A DNA stretch of 64,000 bases, taken from assembly GCF_037890675.1 (NCBI RefSeq), contig NZ_CP149574.1, positions 1,054,001-1,118,000 of the forward strand, written 5' to 3'. Below are positions 1 through 8,270 of this stretch, one piece after another. Source of the stretch: Methylovirgula sp. 4M-Z18 (GTDB lineage Bacteria; Pseudomonadota; Alphaproteobacteria; Rhizobiales; Beijerinckiaceae). The notes beneath the pieces are model-generated. The model worked only from the letters and a program-made list of their open reading frames with translations. It was not told the origin of the DNA and made no database searches. How positions within the stretch are numbered: the stretch's first letter is position 1; every line of letters begins with the position of its first letter. A program made the translations under genes and the position numbers.

Positions 1-740
1 GTACCAGCCTGTAGAGCTGGCATGACGTTGTTGTGGATGTTGACGTTCATGTCGTTGTCGAGGGCGGCCCTGTACTGTGCCCTACGGGCCTGCGCTGCGG
101 ACCCCATCAGCGCATTGTCGTACATGTAGTCCGACATGGACATGATGCGATCGGTGGCCAGGATGGGATGCTGCTTAGCGAACGCATCGCGGGCCTGGAT
201 GTAGCCTGGATCACCTCTTGCGGCCAGCTGTTTCAAGTTGGCGATGAGGTTGAAGTTCTCAGAGCCTAAGCGCCGCTCAGCGGTGGCTTCAGTCTGCGCT
301 AGGAGTTGGTTAGGGAGGCCGCCTAGCGAAGCAGCATTCGTCATCGGCCCAAGGCTGTTCCCGTTGGCGTCCTTGCGGTCACCTGTGAGAATGCCCCGGA
401 TAAGCTGGCTTTCCTTCTCCCAGTCCGGGCTGGCGGCCAGGCCTTCAACCTTGTGCTGCAGTGCCCCCAGGAGGAGCTTCTCTTGATCCGGAAAGGGCAT
501 GTTACTCACCACGTTGGTGGTCTGCATGTCCTTGCGGATGTTGCCGTAGATTTGATCTGGGGACAGACCACGCTCAAGGCCCTCGGACATGCGGGCATTG
601 AGGAAGCCGCTTACAAGGTCATTACGCTGATTGACTTGATACCCGGCCTGGTCCTGAGCGTGTTGCTGACGGAGGTTCTCAATACCTGGCGCAATGCTCT
701 CATAGAAGTGTGCAGCCTGGCGCGGGGGCATGCCCTGCAT
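1..740 (-). CDS. Phage virion-like protein, downstream fragment, partial at the window edge
   Basis: The reading frame is open from the ATG at 740 leftward to base 1 (246 codons) without a stop. It is hydrophilic, rich in Gln, Ala, Asn and Met, with no membrane segment, which resembles internal virion proteins of podoviruses, though I cannot name the family. It lies in exactly the same frame as the gene at 753-1241, from which it is separated only by one TAA codon at 753-755 and four further codons. No good Shine-Dalgarno sequence precedes the ATG. It may therefore be the continuation of the upstream gene, broken by a nonsense mutation, rather than an independent gene. Confidence 0.5.
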   Translation of the reverse strand, partial: MQGMPPRQAAHFYESIAPGIENLRQQHAQDQAGYQVNQRNDLVSGFLNARMSEGLERGLSPDQIYGNIRKDMQTTNVVSNMPFPDQEKLLLGALQHKVEGLAASPDWEKESQLIRGILTGDRKDANGNSLGPMTNAASLGGLPNQLLAQTEATAERRLGSENFNLIANLKQLAARGDPGYIQARDAFAKQHPILATDRIMSMSDYMYDNALMGSAAQARRAQYRAALDNDMNVNIHNNVMPALQAG

Positions 741-752
741 GAGCGGCTGAAC

Positions 753-1241
753 TTACCCCCTAATGAAGGCGTTGAAGTCCCCGTTCTGCTTGTCGAAGTT
801 GGTGTCATACGCCTGCCTGATCCCAGCAAGGGCGTCCTGGCCCTGCGTGGTGCCAATCATGGCTTGCCCGAGGTTGCGCGCTACGGGGTTCTGCAGGGCC
901 GGATTGGACGCCAGGATTTGCTTCTGCTCATCCGCCGACTTGCCATAGAGGGCCGCTGCAACAGTGCCGGGGATTTCCTGACGCTGCTGTTGGGCCTCTA
1001 CACCCATATACTCCTGAAGGCCCGGCTGGATGGATGACAGGGACTCCGCAAGGCGCTGCAGGTTTGCGTCAGGCAGGAACTGAGGCGACCGCATGGTGTA
1101 GTCATTGAACCGTGCAGCGGGCCTTAGGGTGGGCGGCGTGGCCAGCGGATCGTCCACCTGAGGGCGTGTTGCGGCGGGCGTTGCGGGGGTGTTTGGGGCG
1201 TCCCCTTGGAAGGGCGTGAGGCCGGATACGGTGTTAGCCAT
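753..1241 (-). CDS. Phage virion-like protein, N-terminal part (162 aa), probably truncated
   Basis: The protein starts with a Pro/Ala/Thr-rich linker (about residues 10-45) and continues as an Ala/Gln-rich helical region, a composition common in internal or ejected virion proteins. No signal peptide or membrane segment is visible. It follows the unknown gene at 1293-1730 in the leftward gene series. Its TAA stop at 753-755 is followed in the same frame by a long open frame of the same composition, so the natural product may have been more than 400 residues long. The assignment to a virion protein rests on composition and position only. Confidence 0.5.
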   Translation of the reverse strand: MANTVSGLTPFQGDAPNTPATPAATRPQVDDPLATPPTLRPAARFNDYTMRSPQFLPDANLQRLAESLSSIQPGLQEYMGVEAQQQRQEIPGTVAAALYGKSADEQKQILASNPALQNPVARNLGQAMIGTTQGQDALAGIRQAYDTNFDKQNGDFNAFIRG

Positions 1242-1292
1242 GTTGAAAGTTTCCGTTGTTAGAGAGGGGGAAATGTTGCGTGGAATGTGGCG

Positions 1293-1730
1293 TCAATCGC
1301 ACGCCCTCATTTCCTCTTGCATGGCTTTGACTTCCGCCAGATAGGCGCCTCTGGAGCCCCCCGTGATGGACACCAAACCGCGCTTCACCGCTTCCTCAAC
1401 AGTCATCGTTGGGAGGGGCGGAAGGTGTATGTGTGTCGCCCGATATCTTGGCGGGTCTCCATCGGACCATTCGCAACCAATGGAGCCGCTTGCGGGAAGC
1501 GTCAGTGACCTATCGGCCAATGCCTGTGCGACCATCTCCACCTCCAGCGCGCTATAGCGGGACAAGATGTTGGCCTCATCTTGCTTTTGGGGTGCTGAGG
1601 GGGAAGGCCCCCCTACAGCGTGTTGCTCCTGTGAGCGGTTGCGAGTGAGTGCTGACGCGTCGTCACGGCGCATCAGCCCGTAGCCGTCGTCAGCCGGTGA
1701 GTTCCGGTTCAAACGTGTGTTAGGTGCCAT
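1293..1730 (-). CDS. Phage hypothetical protein (145 aa)
   Basis: I do not recognise this protein. The N-terminal 50 residues are polar and probably disordered. The rest is a small soluble domain with mixed helices and strands, ending in an acidic helix. It starts at ATG 1730, six bases after the stop of the upstream gene at 1737-2774, and lies about 50 bases before the next gene at 1241, so it sits inside one leftward transcription unit with the virion-like genes. No membrane segment or known motif is seen. Confidence 0.5.
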   Translation of the reverse strand: MAPNTRLNRNSPADDGYGLMRRDDASALTRNRSQEQHAVGGPSPSAPQKQDEANILSRYSALEVEMVAQALADRSLTLPASGSIGCEWSDGDPPRYRATHIHLPPLPTMTVEEAVKRGLVSITGGSRGAYLAEVKAMQEEMRACD

Positions 1731-1736
1731 GGTTGA

Positions 1737-2774
1737 CTACTTCCCAAGCTTGACCAGACCAGTGCGCAAGGCAGACTTCCACGTCATCTCACCGCGTCCT
1801 GGTGCACTGACAAGCACCTTCCCGTCCTTCTTGTAAATCTTGATGTCCGGTCGACCGGGGACATGGCTCCCAAGCACAGCTTCGGGGGCAATCTCATCAA
1901 GGCGTTCCAGGTAATCCTGGATCAGCGGCACATATCCGCTTGTGGTCCTACGTTGACCGTGTGCCAGCATAGCCCCTTGAAGTTGACCTGCGCGGTTCTC
2001 CCGTGCCCATGCAAAGAAGCGCTCGGCATCGGGAACGCCGTGATCCGAAGCGACACTTGCAGCTTGTGCCCTGAAGGCGCGTAGGACATGAGAGACTTGC
2101 TCTTGCACCTGGGACGGCTCTTTGCCAGCCTCCGAGGCTGCCGCCGCAAGCGTGTTGAAGGACACAACACCATCATTCTTAACAGCGTCCAGGAGTGCCC
2201 GCGTTTGGGTCCCAGCGGTGACATTGCTTACCAGGTCGTGAAGGGCTTCAGTGGCTGGAACATCATGGAGGGCCTGGTTATAGTGAGGGTCAGCCTCGCG
2301 AGGGTCCACTTCAGCCTGTTGCTGCGGCGCAACGACATTCTGCACTTGCTCCTGGCTGGCATTCTCATATCCGCCGTTGGGTGCGCGCTTCACAAGACCG
2401 AGCCTCTCAGCGACGGCCAAGCTGGTCTCAAGGCCATTGATCTTGATCGTATCATCCGGGCGCAGATCAGCGGCCACTTTAGGGGTGCCCCCGCGATTGC
2501 CTGAGGCCAGCAATCCGGCTTCGCCATTGGGCTGGTTGTACATATTAATGCGCTGAACACGTGACTCCTGCGTCTGCATGTAGGGTGTGTTGGTTACGCT
2601 ATCAGTGCCTGAGGTTGCAAAGTTGGTGACGCCTCCAGTGCGGACCTGGACGCCTGTAGAGGCGAGTGAAGGATCAGCGGTACGCACGGGCTCCGTGGTA
2701 GTCCCCATTCCAGGTGTGCTTAGAACGGGAGCCATGGGGTCGCCGTGGTTGAAGGTGACGCGGGTGATTGACAT
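1737..2774 (-). CDS. Phage hypothetical protein, probably virion-associated (345 aa)
   Basis: This is a soluble, Thr/Ala/Gln-rich protein. It has a low-complexity N-terminal half up to about residue 170 and a more compact helical C-terminal half that ends in Lys/Arg-rich strands. I chose the ATG at 2774; the frame is open for 34 more codons upstream, but that extension is Arg-rich and unlike the rest. No convincing Shine-Dalgarno sequence is present at either start. Its place directly ahead of the virion-like genes suggests a structural or scaffolding role, which is inference; no family was recognised. Confidence 0.5.
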   Translation of the reverse strand: MSITRVTFNHGDPMAPVLSTPGMGTTTEPVRTADPSLASTGVQVRTGGVTNFATSGTDSVTNTPYMQTQESRVQRINMYNQPNGEAGLLASGNRGGTPKVAADLRPDDTIKINGLETSLAVAERLGLVKRAPNGGYENASQEQVQNVVAPQQQAEVDPREADPHYNQALHDVPATEALHDLVSNVTAGTQTRALLDAVKNDGVVSFNTLAAAASEAGKEPSQVQEQVSHVLRAFRAQAASVASDHGVPDAERFFAWARENRAGQLQGAMLAHGQRRTTSGYVPLIQDYLERLDEIAPEAVLGSHVPGRPDIKIYKKDGKVLVSAPGRGEMTWKSALRTGLVKLGK

Positions 2775-2905
2775 TTTAATTTGTACTTTCGTGTTGTGAG
2801 ATGGTTGCCGCGCAGCCTGTGGCACAGCCTCCGGCAAGCGGATGCGAGCACATGCAAAGAAGCGGCGTCTTGCCACGCTATGGTGGCGGTGGTGGTTAGG
2901 TCAGC

Positions 2906-3643
2906 CTATTGAACCCGGCCATACCAAGTTGGCAGGAGCCATTTAACGCGGCCTGTTACGGGGTCATGGTGGGCCGTGTCGGGTTGCGGCGTTTCGGCCT
3001 GATAGACCTTAGGCGCTTGCCCCGATGGTGCTACGCGACACTGCTCTTCATCGTGCGCGCGGACGGTTTCATGTTGTGCCTGTGTGGCAGCAACAGGTTG
3101 CTCTTTAGGCGACGCCCAAGGGACTGCGGAGCGTACCAAGGATGTCATTTGCGGCGACTGCTGTGCGTTGCTCGCAAGCTGTGCGGCAAGCTGGTCCCTA
3201 CGCTTTAAGAACTTCCATTGGACGTGCGGCTTGGTGAACCGTCCCACCATGAGCAAGAGCTTCCCATAGTGACGCTCTGAAAGGTAAGCCGACGAGGAGC
3301 CGTCGCGGTGTGTGCGGATGGTTGCCTCTTGCACATGACGTAGGAACTCTTTGTCCCGTTCCGTCAATAGATCGGGCTTAGTCAACATGTCTGCGATGTC
3401 GCCTAAGAGATTTGTGCCAGGGTCCCCGTTGTCGAGACCGGGATTGATCTGACGCGGCCATGCGCGGGCAACGTTAGGGGACCCATCGCGGGACTGTTGG
3501 CCCTTAACGTGGCCCTTAGCAGCGAGGAACTGCGCGGTTGTATCCCGGCACTGGCTTGCGCCCTTCCACGCCTTGAGCTTGTCAACAGCTACTGACGTAG
3601 CAACAGCTTCTACAGAAGCGAGCACTGCTTTGTTTTCAGGCAT
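2906..3643 (-). CDS. Phage hypothetical protein (245 aa)
   Basis: This is an unrecognised basic and polar protein with a helical middle (about residues 75-165) and a disordered Gln/Ala/Pro-rich C-terminal third. The ATG at 3643 is preferred over a GTG three codons upstream because an AAGGG sequence lies 8 bases before it. The start overlaps the stop of the upstream gene (3636-4052) by 8 bases, so the two are probably translated from one message. Nothing in the sequence points to a specific function. Confidence 0.5.
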   Translation of the reverse strand: MPENKAVLASVEAVATSVAVDKLKAWKGASQCRDTTAQFLAAKGHVKGQQSRDGSPNVARAWPRQINPGLDNGDPGTNLLGDIADMLTKPDLLTERDKEFLRHVQEATIRTHRDGSSSAYLSERHYGKLLLMVGRFTKPHVQWKFLKRRDQLAAQLASNAQQSPQMTSLVRSAVPWASPKEQPVAATQAQHETVRAHDEEQCRVAPSGQAPKVYQAETPQPDTAHHDPVTGRVKWLLPTWYGRVQ

Positions 3644-4052
3644 TAGCAGCACCCTTGGATTGCTTGCCAGGTGTTACTCTGACGAAACGAGAGGGAGCCT
3701 TTAGCCACTCACCTGGAACGTGTCTCCAGCCATACGTATCCATGGCCTGTTTGACGTGACGCGTGCGCAGTGTGACTTGAAGATTGCCTTGGCGAAGGTT
3801 CGTTGCCTTGTATAATTCCTGCGCCGTGAACTCATTGCCCTTATATTCGGCCATGAATGTGACCACGCGTTGCGAGCAAGAGGCCTTCTTGGGTGCCTTC
3901 TCATCTTTGGCCATGACCTTCTGGATAGCAGCGAGAATGCGTTGACCCATCTCGCCCACGATGGGGACCACGATGTAGCCGCTGGGCGGCAGGCTTTCGG
4001 GCAGGTTCACGGTGAGACCAGGGACACCGGGTAGATAGTCGTCTATGTTCAT
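3636..4052 (-). CDS. Phage hypothetical protein with a possible winged-helix C-terminus (138 aa)
   Basis: The N-terminal 50 residues form a small domain of alternating hydrophobic strands and a helix, followed by a Lys-rich linker. Residues from about 60 to 125 read like a small helix-turn-helix or winged-helix fold: a helix, then a phrase with FTAQELYKATN, then a Leu/Arg-rich recognition-like helix. That suggests DNA binding or regulation, but it is only a pattern reading. The gene is translationally coupled to 2906-3643 by an 8-base overlap. The 221 bases upstream carry one copy of the element's degenerate repeat. Confidence 0.45.
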   Translation of the reverse strand: MNIDDYLPGVPGLTVNLPESLPPSGYIVVPIVGEMGQRILAAIQKVMAKDEKAPKKASCSQRVVTFMAEYKGNEFTAQELYKATNLRQGNLQVTLRTRHVKQAMDTYGWRHVPGEWLKAPSRFVRVTPGKQSKGAANA

Positions 4053-4108
4053 TTTGAGTTTGTCTCTGTTGAGTTGGGTTAAATGAAAAGAGCCGCATAG
4101 CGGTTGGC

Positions 4109-4132
4109 TGCACGGCTCCTTAGGGTGATCGA
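4109..4132. repeat. Solitary copy of the element's degenerate repeat unit
   Basis: The stretch contains GGCTCCTTAGG followed by GTGATCGA, close to the units of the array at 7165-7610 (GGCTCCTAGG, then a G-rich run, then GTAATCGA) and in the same orientation. It lies in the gap between 4053 and 4273. A second, poorer copy may follow at about 4146-4170. Confidence 0.5.
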
Positions 4133-4273
4133 TTCAAGGCGCGTTCCGGAGTCTCTAGGACGGGCGCTTTGCTTCGCAGGTAGGGTAGTAGCGGGGCGTC
4201 ATGACTTGCGAGTCCTGAGTCAAATGCGCGGCATACAGCGCACACTAAATCACGCTGGATGCTCGCCATCCGG

Positions 4274-4585
4274 CTACGCTGCGGGATATGGACCCAGCAT
4301 GCTCAAGCCGTAGTTAATCTGAGCACCATATGCGGGGACATAAACTCCATCCGCACGCGCAGTCAGGACTTGGACATACGATGCTGCGCTTTCGTGCGCT
4401 AGACGCAGCGCCCGGCAAGCGTCGGTCAGGGGCTCATACGACGATGCCACCAGTACGGAGTTATCGATCATGCGATACAGCGTGAACTCTGGGTGGCCAT
4501 TGGTCGAAACGTTTCCGGTCAACACCGCTTTGACACCTATAGGGGTGTTTGGCGGGTTGCCGTTGGGGTAGCTTTGTATGGTCAT
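4274..4585 (-). CDS. Phage hypothetical protein (103 aa)
   Basis: This is a small soluble protein of unknown function with alternating beta-like segments in its first half and an Ala-rich helix in the middle. An AAAGGA sequence sits 9 bases before the ATG at 4585, which supports the start. It lies between the DUF3102-like gene upstream and a repeat-bearing gap downstream. I see no catalytic motif, cysteine cluster or membrane segment. Confidence 0.5.
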   Translation of the reverse strand: MTIQSYPNGNPPNTPIGVKAVLTGNVSTNGHPEFTLYRMIDNSVLVASSYEPLTDACRALRLAHESAASYVQVLTARADGVYVPAYGAQINYGLSMLGPYPAA

Positions 4586-4627
4586 CTATTTGGTTTCCTT
4601 TGATGCGTTTAGCGGCGTTCCAGATGC

Positions 4628-4879
4628 CTAGAGCGCCTTCAACAGAGTATTTACGCTCGCCTTCGGGGAGTGCATTGACAGCTCCGGAGGAGCGATTGCA
4701 TCGAGGATGTCCCCGAAGTTTTCTGAGAGGCGCATGAAGGTTTGAGCGCGGGTTGGATGCAGGCCAAAAGCAGCGGCTCCGCTGTATTTCAGGCTCTCAA
4801 GCCAAGGAAGAAACTTCCCATGGCCACAGGCTTCCTTAGCGGCCCGGAGCTTTACGCCAAGTTGCCGATAGACCTCCAA
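4628..4879 (-). CDS. DUF3102-like small protein (83 aa)
   Basis: The middle reads GHGKFLPWLESLKYSG followed by a short helix ending in RAQTFMRLSENF. This matches the pattern of DUF3102 proteins (a GHGEFLPWL-type phrase and then a helix with YMRLA), which occur on phages and plasmids and are thought to bind DNA; no biochemical role is established to my knowledge. The frame upstream closes at a TAG only eight codons away and has no ATG or GTG, so the start is probably the TTG at 4879 with AAGGA just before it. It lies upstream, in the transcription sense, of the 103-residue gene. Confidence 0.6.
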   Translation of the reverse strand: MEVYRQLGVKLRAAKEACGHGKFLPWLESLKYSGAAAFGLHPTRAQTFMRLSENFGDILDAIAPPELSMHSPKASVNTLLKAL

Positions 4880-5015
4880 GGTGTCCTTAGAGGCGCCTTG
4901 GGCCTATGGGCACTGTGTATGCTAGTAGGTGTTATTTGGGGTGGTGTTCCAGGGGAAAGACCATCATCCTCCTCCCCATAGAAACCCACTGAGGCTGTCA
5001 GCTTGACGGTTTGAT

Positions 5016-6329
5016 CTAAGCCAGCATCAGCTTGGAAGTCACGGCCAAGGCAAAGCCTGATACATCCTTAGAAACCACTTCCATCACCTGCATCGCTACA
5101 GCTTCATGAGACTGCCGGATCAAGATGCCGTCATGTATCGGAAGTGCAGTGACACCTAGATCAATCAAGGCGGTCAGAACGCGGACCATGATTTCGCTCT
5201 CGGTGTACATCAGGTGCATCCCTCGCCCCCTGCCGATGTACTCAACAATGTCGGGGTTGGCTTTCATCAGGGCCTTTCTAAACATCACCGCTGTCCAGCC
5301 TTCGGGCAGTTGCTGGTCAGGCGCAGCTTTCTTAGGCCACTCTTTTCGTTTCCGGGTCGGATCAAAAAGGACGGCGCTGACACCCACCTTTACAGCTTGG
5401 CGATGGCCCTCAAGTCCGGGGATTGCGTAGAGGTCTCCCGAGGGCGGTCTTACCCCCTTCGCTGCATAGGCCAATCGCAGAAACATTGATGAATAATCCA
5501 GCAAGACAACAGGCTCACTGTCGATCCTGATACCTTTACGTCTATCCCGTTCTAACGGCTGCCAGAAACCGCCATACAAGCGTCCGACACGGTCAAAGCG
5601 GGGTGTGCCATCGTCGGTATCAAAGTGTCGCCTTAAGGTCCTGTCGTATGGATCAACAGGGTCCCCGCCGTCATCATCCCTTGCAATGAAGGTGATGCAG
5701 GCAGACTCAAGATGCGCGTTGATGCGTCGTATAGTAGCCCGCATGGCGTTGGTTGCTGGCGTGTCGAGGTAGTCTACAAGCTCCTGTTTTACGATCTTGC
5801 CGTTGGCCCTGTGCTTACGAAACAGGAGTATGACTTCCTCATTGGCGCATCGGCAGAAGTCGCCCAGCGTTATACCGGCATCCATGACCAATACGGAGAA
5901 GCGTTCCGTGGGTGCTACCGATGACGCCACGCCGCGTCCAGGCGACCGTTCCCACTCAACCATCTCCAGCGCCTCAAGGTTGCTTAGGAGAACCCTGAAC
6001 GGCTTGCCAAAGGCGTCGTTGTCATATCGTGTGCCGCGTCGCCTGTCCTCGCCCGTGAGGATCGCCAAGCGCCTGTCAGTGGTTCGAAAGAGAACGCTAT
6101 GCGCCATGTTCGCAACAGTGCTTTCCACCATATCGTCATAGCGCCTTTGGTCGTTCGGCTTGCGCGCCCTCTCGCGTTTGCTGTTGCCCTTCTCAAGCTG
6201 TGCCAATGCGGCCTTGACGGTCGCTGCTAGGGTGTGCAGTGAGGTGCCCTTGATTGCGAGCCATTTGTCGAACCATGGAAGGCGTTCGTTGCTCGCTGCG
6301 ATCACCTTACCGTCAATTCGTGTCTTCAT
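5016..6329 (-). CDS. Family A DNA polymerase-like palm protein of a mobile element (437 aa)
   Basis: Three short motifs appear in the order and spacing of a family A polymerase palm. Motif A-like LLDYSSMFLRLAYA has D278, Y279, S280 and R285. An O-helix-like segment has R310, K314 and F322 at the register of Arg754, Lys758 and Tyr766 of E. coli Pol I. Motif C-like PIHDGILI has H399 and D400. The position of Pol I Phe762 is a serine here, and the usual HDE is HDG. The N-terminal half (1-250) is basic and helical and shows no 3'-5' or 5'-3' exonuclease motifs. At 437 residues it is much shorter than Pol I. A role in replication or priming of the element is likely but inferred. Confidence 0.6.
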   Translation of the reverse strand: MKTRIDGKVIAASNERLPWFDKWLAIKGTSLHTLAATVKAALAQLEKGNSKRERARKPNDQRRYDDMVESTVANMAHSVLFRTTDRRLAILTGEDRRRGTRYDNDAFGKPFRVLLSNLEALEMVEWERSPGRGVASSVAPTERFSVLVMDAGITLGDFCRCANEEVILLFRKHRANGKIVKQELVDYLDTPATNAMRATIRRINAHLESACITFIARDDDGGDPVDPYDRTLRRHFDTDDGTPRFDRVGRLYGGFWQPLERDRRKGIRIDSEPVVLLDYSSMFLRLAYAAKGVRPPSGDLYAIPGLEGHRQAVKVGVSAVLFDPTRKRKEWPKKAAPDQQLPEGWTAVMFRKALMKANPDIVEYIGRGRGMHLMYTESEIMVRVLTALIDLGVTALPIHDGILIRQSHEAVAMQVMEVVSKDVSGFALAVTSKLMLA

Positions 6330-6362
6330 GTCGCGTCAACTCCCTTGAGATGCTTGTTAGGC

Positions 6363-7037
6363 TCACACGCTCATTTGTTCGATGACCGCCCACGCGGCAT
6401 CCTTGGACTTCCTCTCGTTCTCGCTTTTGGCGCGTTCGAGGTGGGCGATATGGAGTCCTACGGGGCCAAGTGCGGGGGCGATTAGGGACGAAATGAAGCG
6501 GGACGCTGAGGGCGATAGTTCGACATAAGCCCGATGGGCCTTGCCGTCCCCGTGGTTGAACCAGGCGGCGGCATTGTCACGGTCAAGCTTGCGAAGCACT
6601 CTGACGAGCTGGGCATTGAACGCCGCGTCTGACCGGAACCGGCGCGGGTCGGAATCCTGTAGCAGGACAATTGCAATCACGTGATCCACGATTTTACTGA
6701 CCTCAACGCGTTCATCTAGGCGAATGATTGCCTCCGCGCCCTGACGGATGCGTCGTCTGACAGCTTTGCCACTCTGAACGTCTGCCATGTGGTCTTTTGC
6801 CGCTGATACGACAGCACCCCAGCGGGCGTGTATGGCGCCCCAGTCGAGATGCGCGTTGCGCTTACGGATGCGAGTGACCGTCTTTAGGTGGGGTTTAAGG
6901 TGGCTGAGCAAGATTGCCTCTTGCCGGGGATGCCCGTGCCGTTTGTTGCGCGTTGAGCATGCATTGCAGTAGACGCCGTGGCTCGTTGCGGGTTTTCTTT
7001 GGCTGCAGCTTCTGCAGATTTTTAGGTGTGAGGACAT
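6363..7037 (-). CDS. Zinc-ribbon protein of unknown function (224 aa)
   Basis: The N-terminus carries C8-x2-C11 and C24-x2-C27, a four-cysteine zinc ribbon, followed by a His/Arg/Lys-rich stretch. The rest is helical and basic. The ATG at 7037 starts the protein just before the zinc ribbon; the open frame upstream of it is Cys-rich noise. The gene directly precedes the polymerase-like gene (33 bases apart, same strand), and the repeat array lies just upstream of its start. This would fit a DNA-binding partner in replication or control, which is inference from position. Confidence 0.55.
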   Translation of the reverse strand: MSSHLKICRSCSQRKPATSHGVYCNACSTRNKRHGHPRQEAILLSHLKPHLKTVTRIRKRNAHLDWGAIHARWGAVVSAAKDHMADVQSGKAVRRRIRQGAEAIIRLDERVEVSKIVDHVIAIVLLQDSDPRRFRSDAAFNAQLVRVLRKLDRDNAAAWFNHGDGKAHRAYVELSPSASRFISSLIAPALGPVGLHIAHLERAKSENERKSKDAAWAVIEQMSV

Positions 7038-7086
7038 GGGGTATTCTCTGTTGGCATTATGGCTAGGGTTATTCTTTTCGCACACA

Positions 7087-7163
7087 CAGGGGGCGAGACA
7101 GACACAGGCTCCCAGAGGCATATAAAGAAAAGTTTATATGGGTCATGGCAGGGGGCGAGACAG
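7087..7163. repeat. Pair of identical 15-bp direct repeats
   Basis: CAGGGGGCGAGACAG occurs at 7087-7101 and again at 7149-7163, 62 bases apart, about twice the period of the adjoining array. They lie just upstream of the zinc-ribbon gene. Confidence 0.7.
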
Positions 7164-7164
7164 G

Positions 7165-7610
7165 CGCGTGAAGGGGTAAATTGAATAGATTCGTGGATGG
7201 CGTTGTATCGGGGGCAGGGTGAAATTGAGCGCTTTGAGATCGAGGGGAGGGTGAAATTGAAGTCATGCGGCTCCTAGGCCGGGGGGTTATCGAAAGTTTT
7301 TCGGCTCCTAGGTCGGCCCCTAATCGACGTTTCTGGTCTCCGAGCGGGAGGGGTAATTGGCCTAAAACGCACCAAAGACGCACAATAACAACACCTTAGG
7401 CCACATTTAAGCTTCCCTGTTGCATGGGCCCAAAATGTGCAGGCCGAAATGCGTTGTACCGAGGGGGGCCCGTAATCGATCACGAGACTGCCTAGGGGGT
7501 AGCCTAATGATCGCTTTGAGACCGGGGGGGTAACCTAATCAGCGCCGCGTGGCTCCTAAGGCAAGGTGTAATCGGCACCGTGCGGCTCCTAGGGCGCAAC
7601 ATAATTAAGC
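7165..7610. repeat. Array of about eleven degenerate 30-35 bp repeats, iteron-like
   Basis: Successive units end in a shared GTAATCGA-like phrase at 7176, 7219, 7251, 7286, 7320, 7353, 7472, 7504, 7534, 7568 and 7601. Spacing is 30-35 bases, except for wider gaps after 7176 (43) and 7353 (119). Each unit begins with either a GCGGCTCCTAGG-like or a CGCTTTGAGATCG-like phrase followed by a run of G. The 7038-7694 stretch has no other gene. Such an array next to a polymerase-like gene suggests a replication origin or an incompatibility or regulatory site; no function can be proven from sequence. Confidence 0.65.
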
Positions 7611-7694
7611 CCCGCAACGGCCACATGAGTGAAACCATTGCGGGGCCTTGCATCGCCTGTAGCGGTCCACCTTGTGGCGGACGATGCCCGCCGC

Positions 7695-8150
7695 TCAGTG
7701 CCCGCTTACGGCATCGCTGTGCGCTAGGGGGCTGCTGCGCCTAGAGATAGCACGCAGGCGCCGCAATAGGAGTTTGGGGAAGGTCATCAGCGAGACAAGC
7801 GTCATCAGGACGGGGACGGAGAAAACGAGCCACACCTTCCTTGAGCCAATCAAAGTTCTGACTCTGGTGCGTGTGATGGGATCACGGGTAACGCGTTCAG
7901 GCCGATCGAAGGTAAACCGCCATCCGCCAATAAAGACCGCCATGTCACGCTCTGAGGTATTGCAAACTTCGAAGTACGGGCAACCTTTGGGCGTCTTCAC
8001 CACCTCGACGTATGTTTCGCCAAGGTATGGGATGTACAGGTAGGTCGCAGCGAACGTCTCGACGAGCTTTGATCCTGGCGGGGCCAGGGTATAGCTGAGG
8101 TCTATCTCGTCACTGCAATGAGCATCTTGGGTATCTGCACTTTTCGTCAT
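7695..8150 (-). CDS. Small single-span membrane protein (151 aa)
   Basis: The first 95 residues form a soluble, beta-rich domain. A hydrophobic helix follows at about 106-124 (starting VWLVFSVPVLMTLVSL) and then an Arg-rich tail, so the positive tail should stay in the cytoplasm. An AAAGGGG sequence 7 bases before the ATG at 8150 supports the start. It lies between the recombinase gene and the repeat array. No family is recognised. A role in superinfection exclusion or host-envelope interaction is possible but unsupported. Confidence 0.5.
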   Translation of the reverse strand: MTKSADTQDAHCSDEIDLSYTLAPPGSKLVETFAATYLYIPYLGETYVEVVKTPKGCPYFEVCNTSERDMAVFIGGWRFTFDRPERVTRDPITRTRVRTLIGSRKVWLVFSVPVLMTLVSLMTFPKLLLRRLRAISRRSSPLAHSDAVSGH

Positions 8151-8270
8151 TATAAGCCCCTTTGTATGGCCACGTTGATGGCCGGCCCTCTTAGGCTGAA
8201 TTGAAAAACGGAAATGTCAAATGGAATTAGAGTAAAGAACGTGTATTGAGGCCGCTTAAGGTGTTGATTT

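Noticed and set aside
753..760. Programmed ribosomal frameshift at the G run before the TAA
   Set aside because: The downstream open frame is in the same frame as the upstream gene, so no shift is needed; the observation is an in-frame stop.
7165..7610. CRISPR array
   Set aside because: The repeat units are degenerate, have no constant spacer length and no unique spacers between identical repeats, and no cas genes are near.
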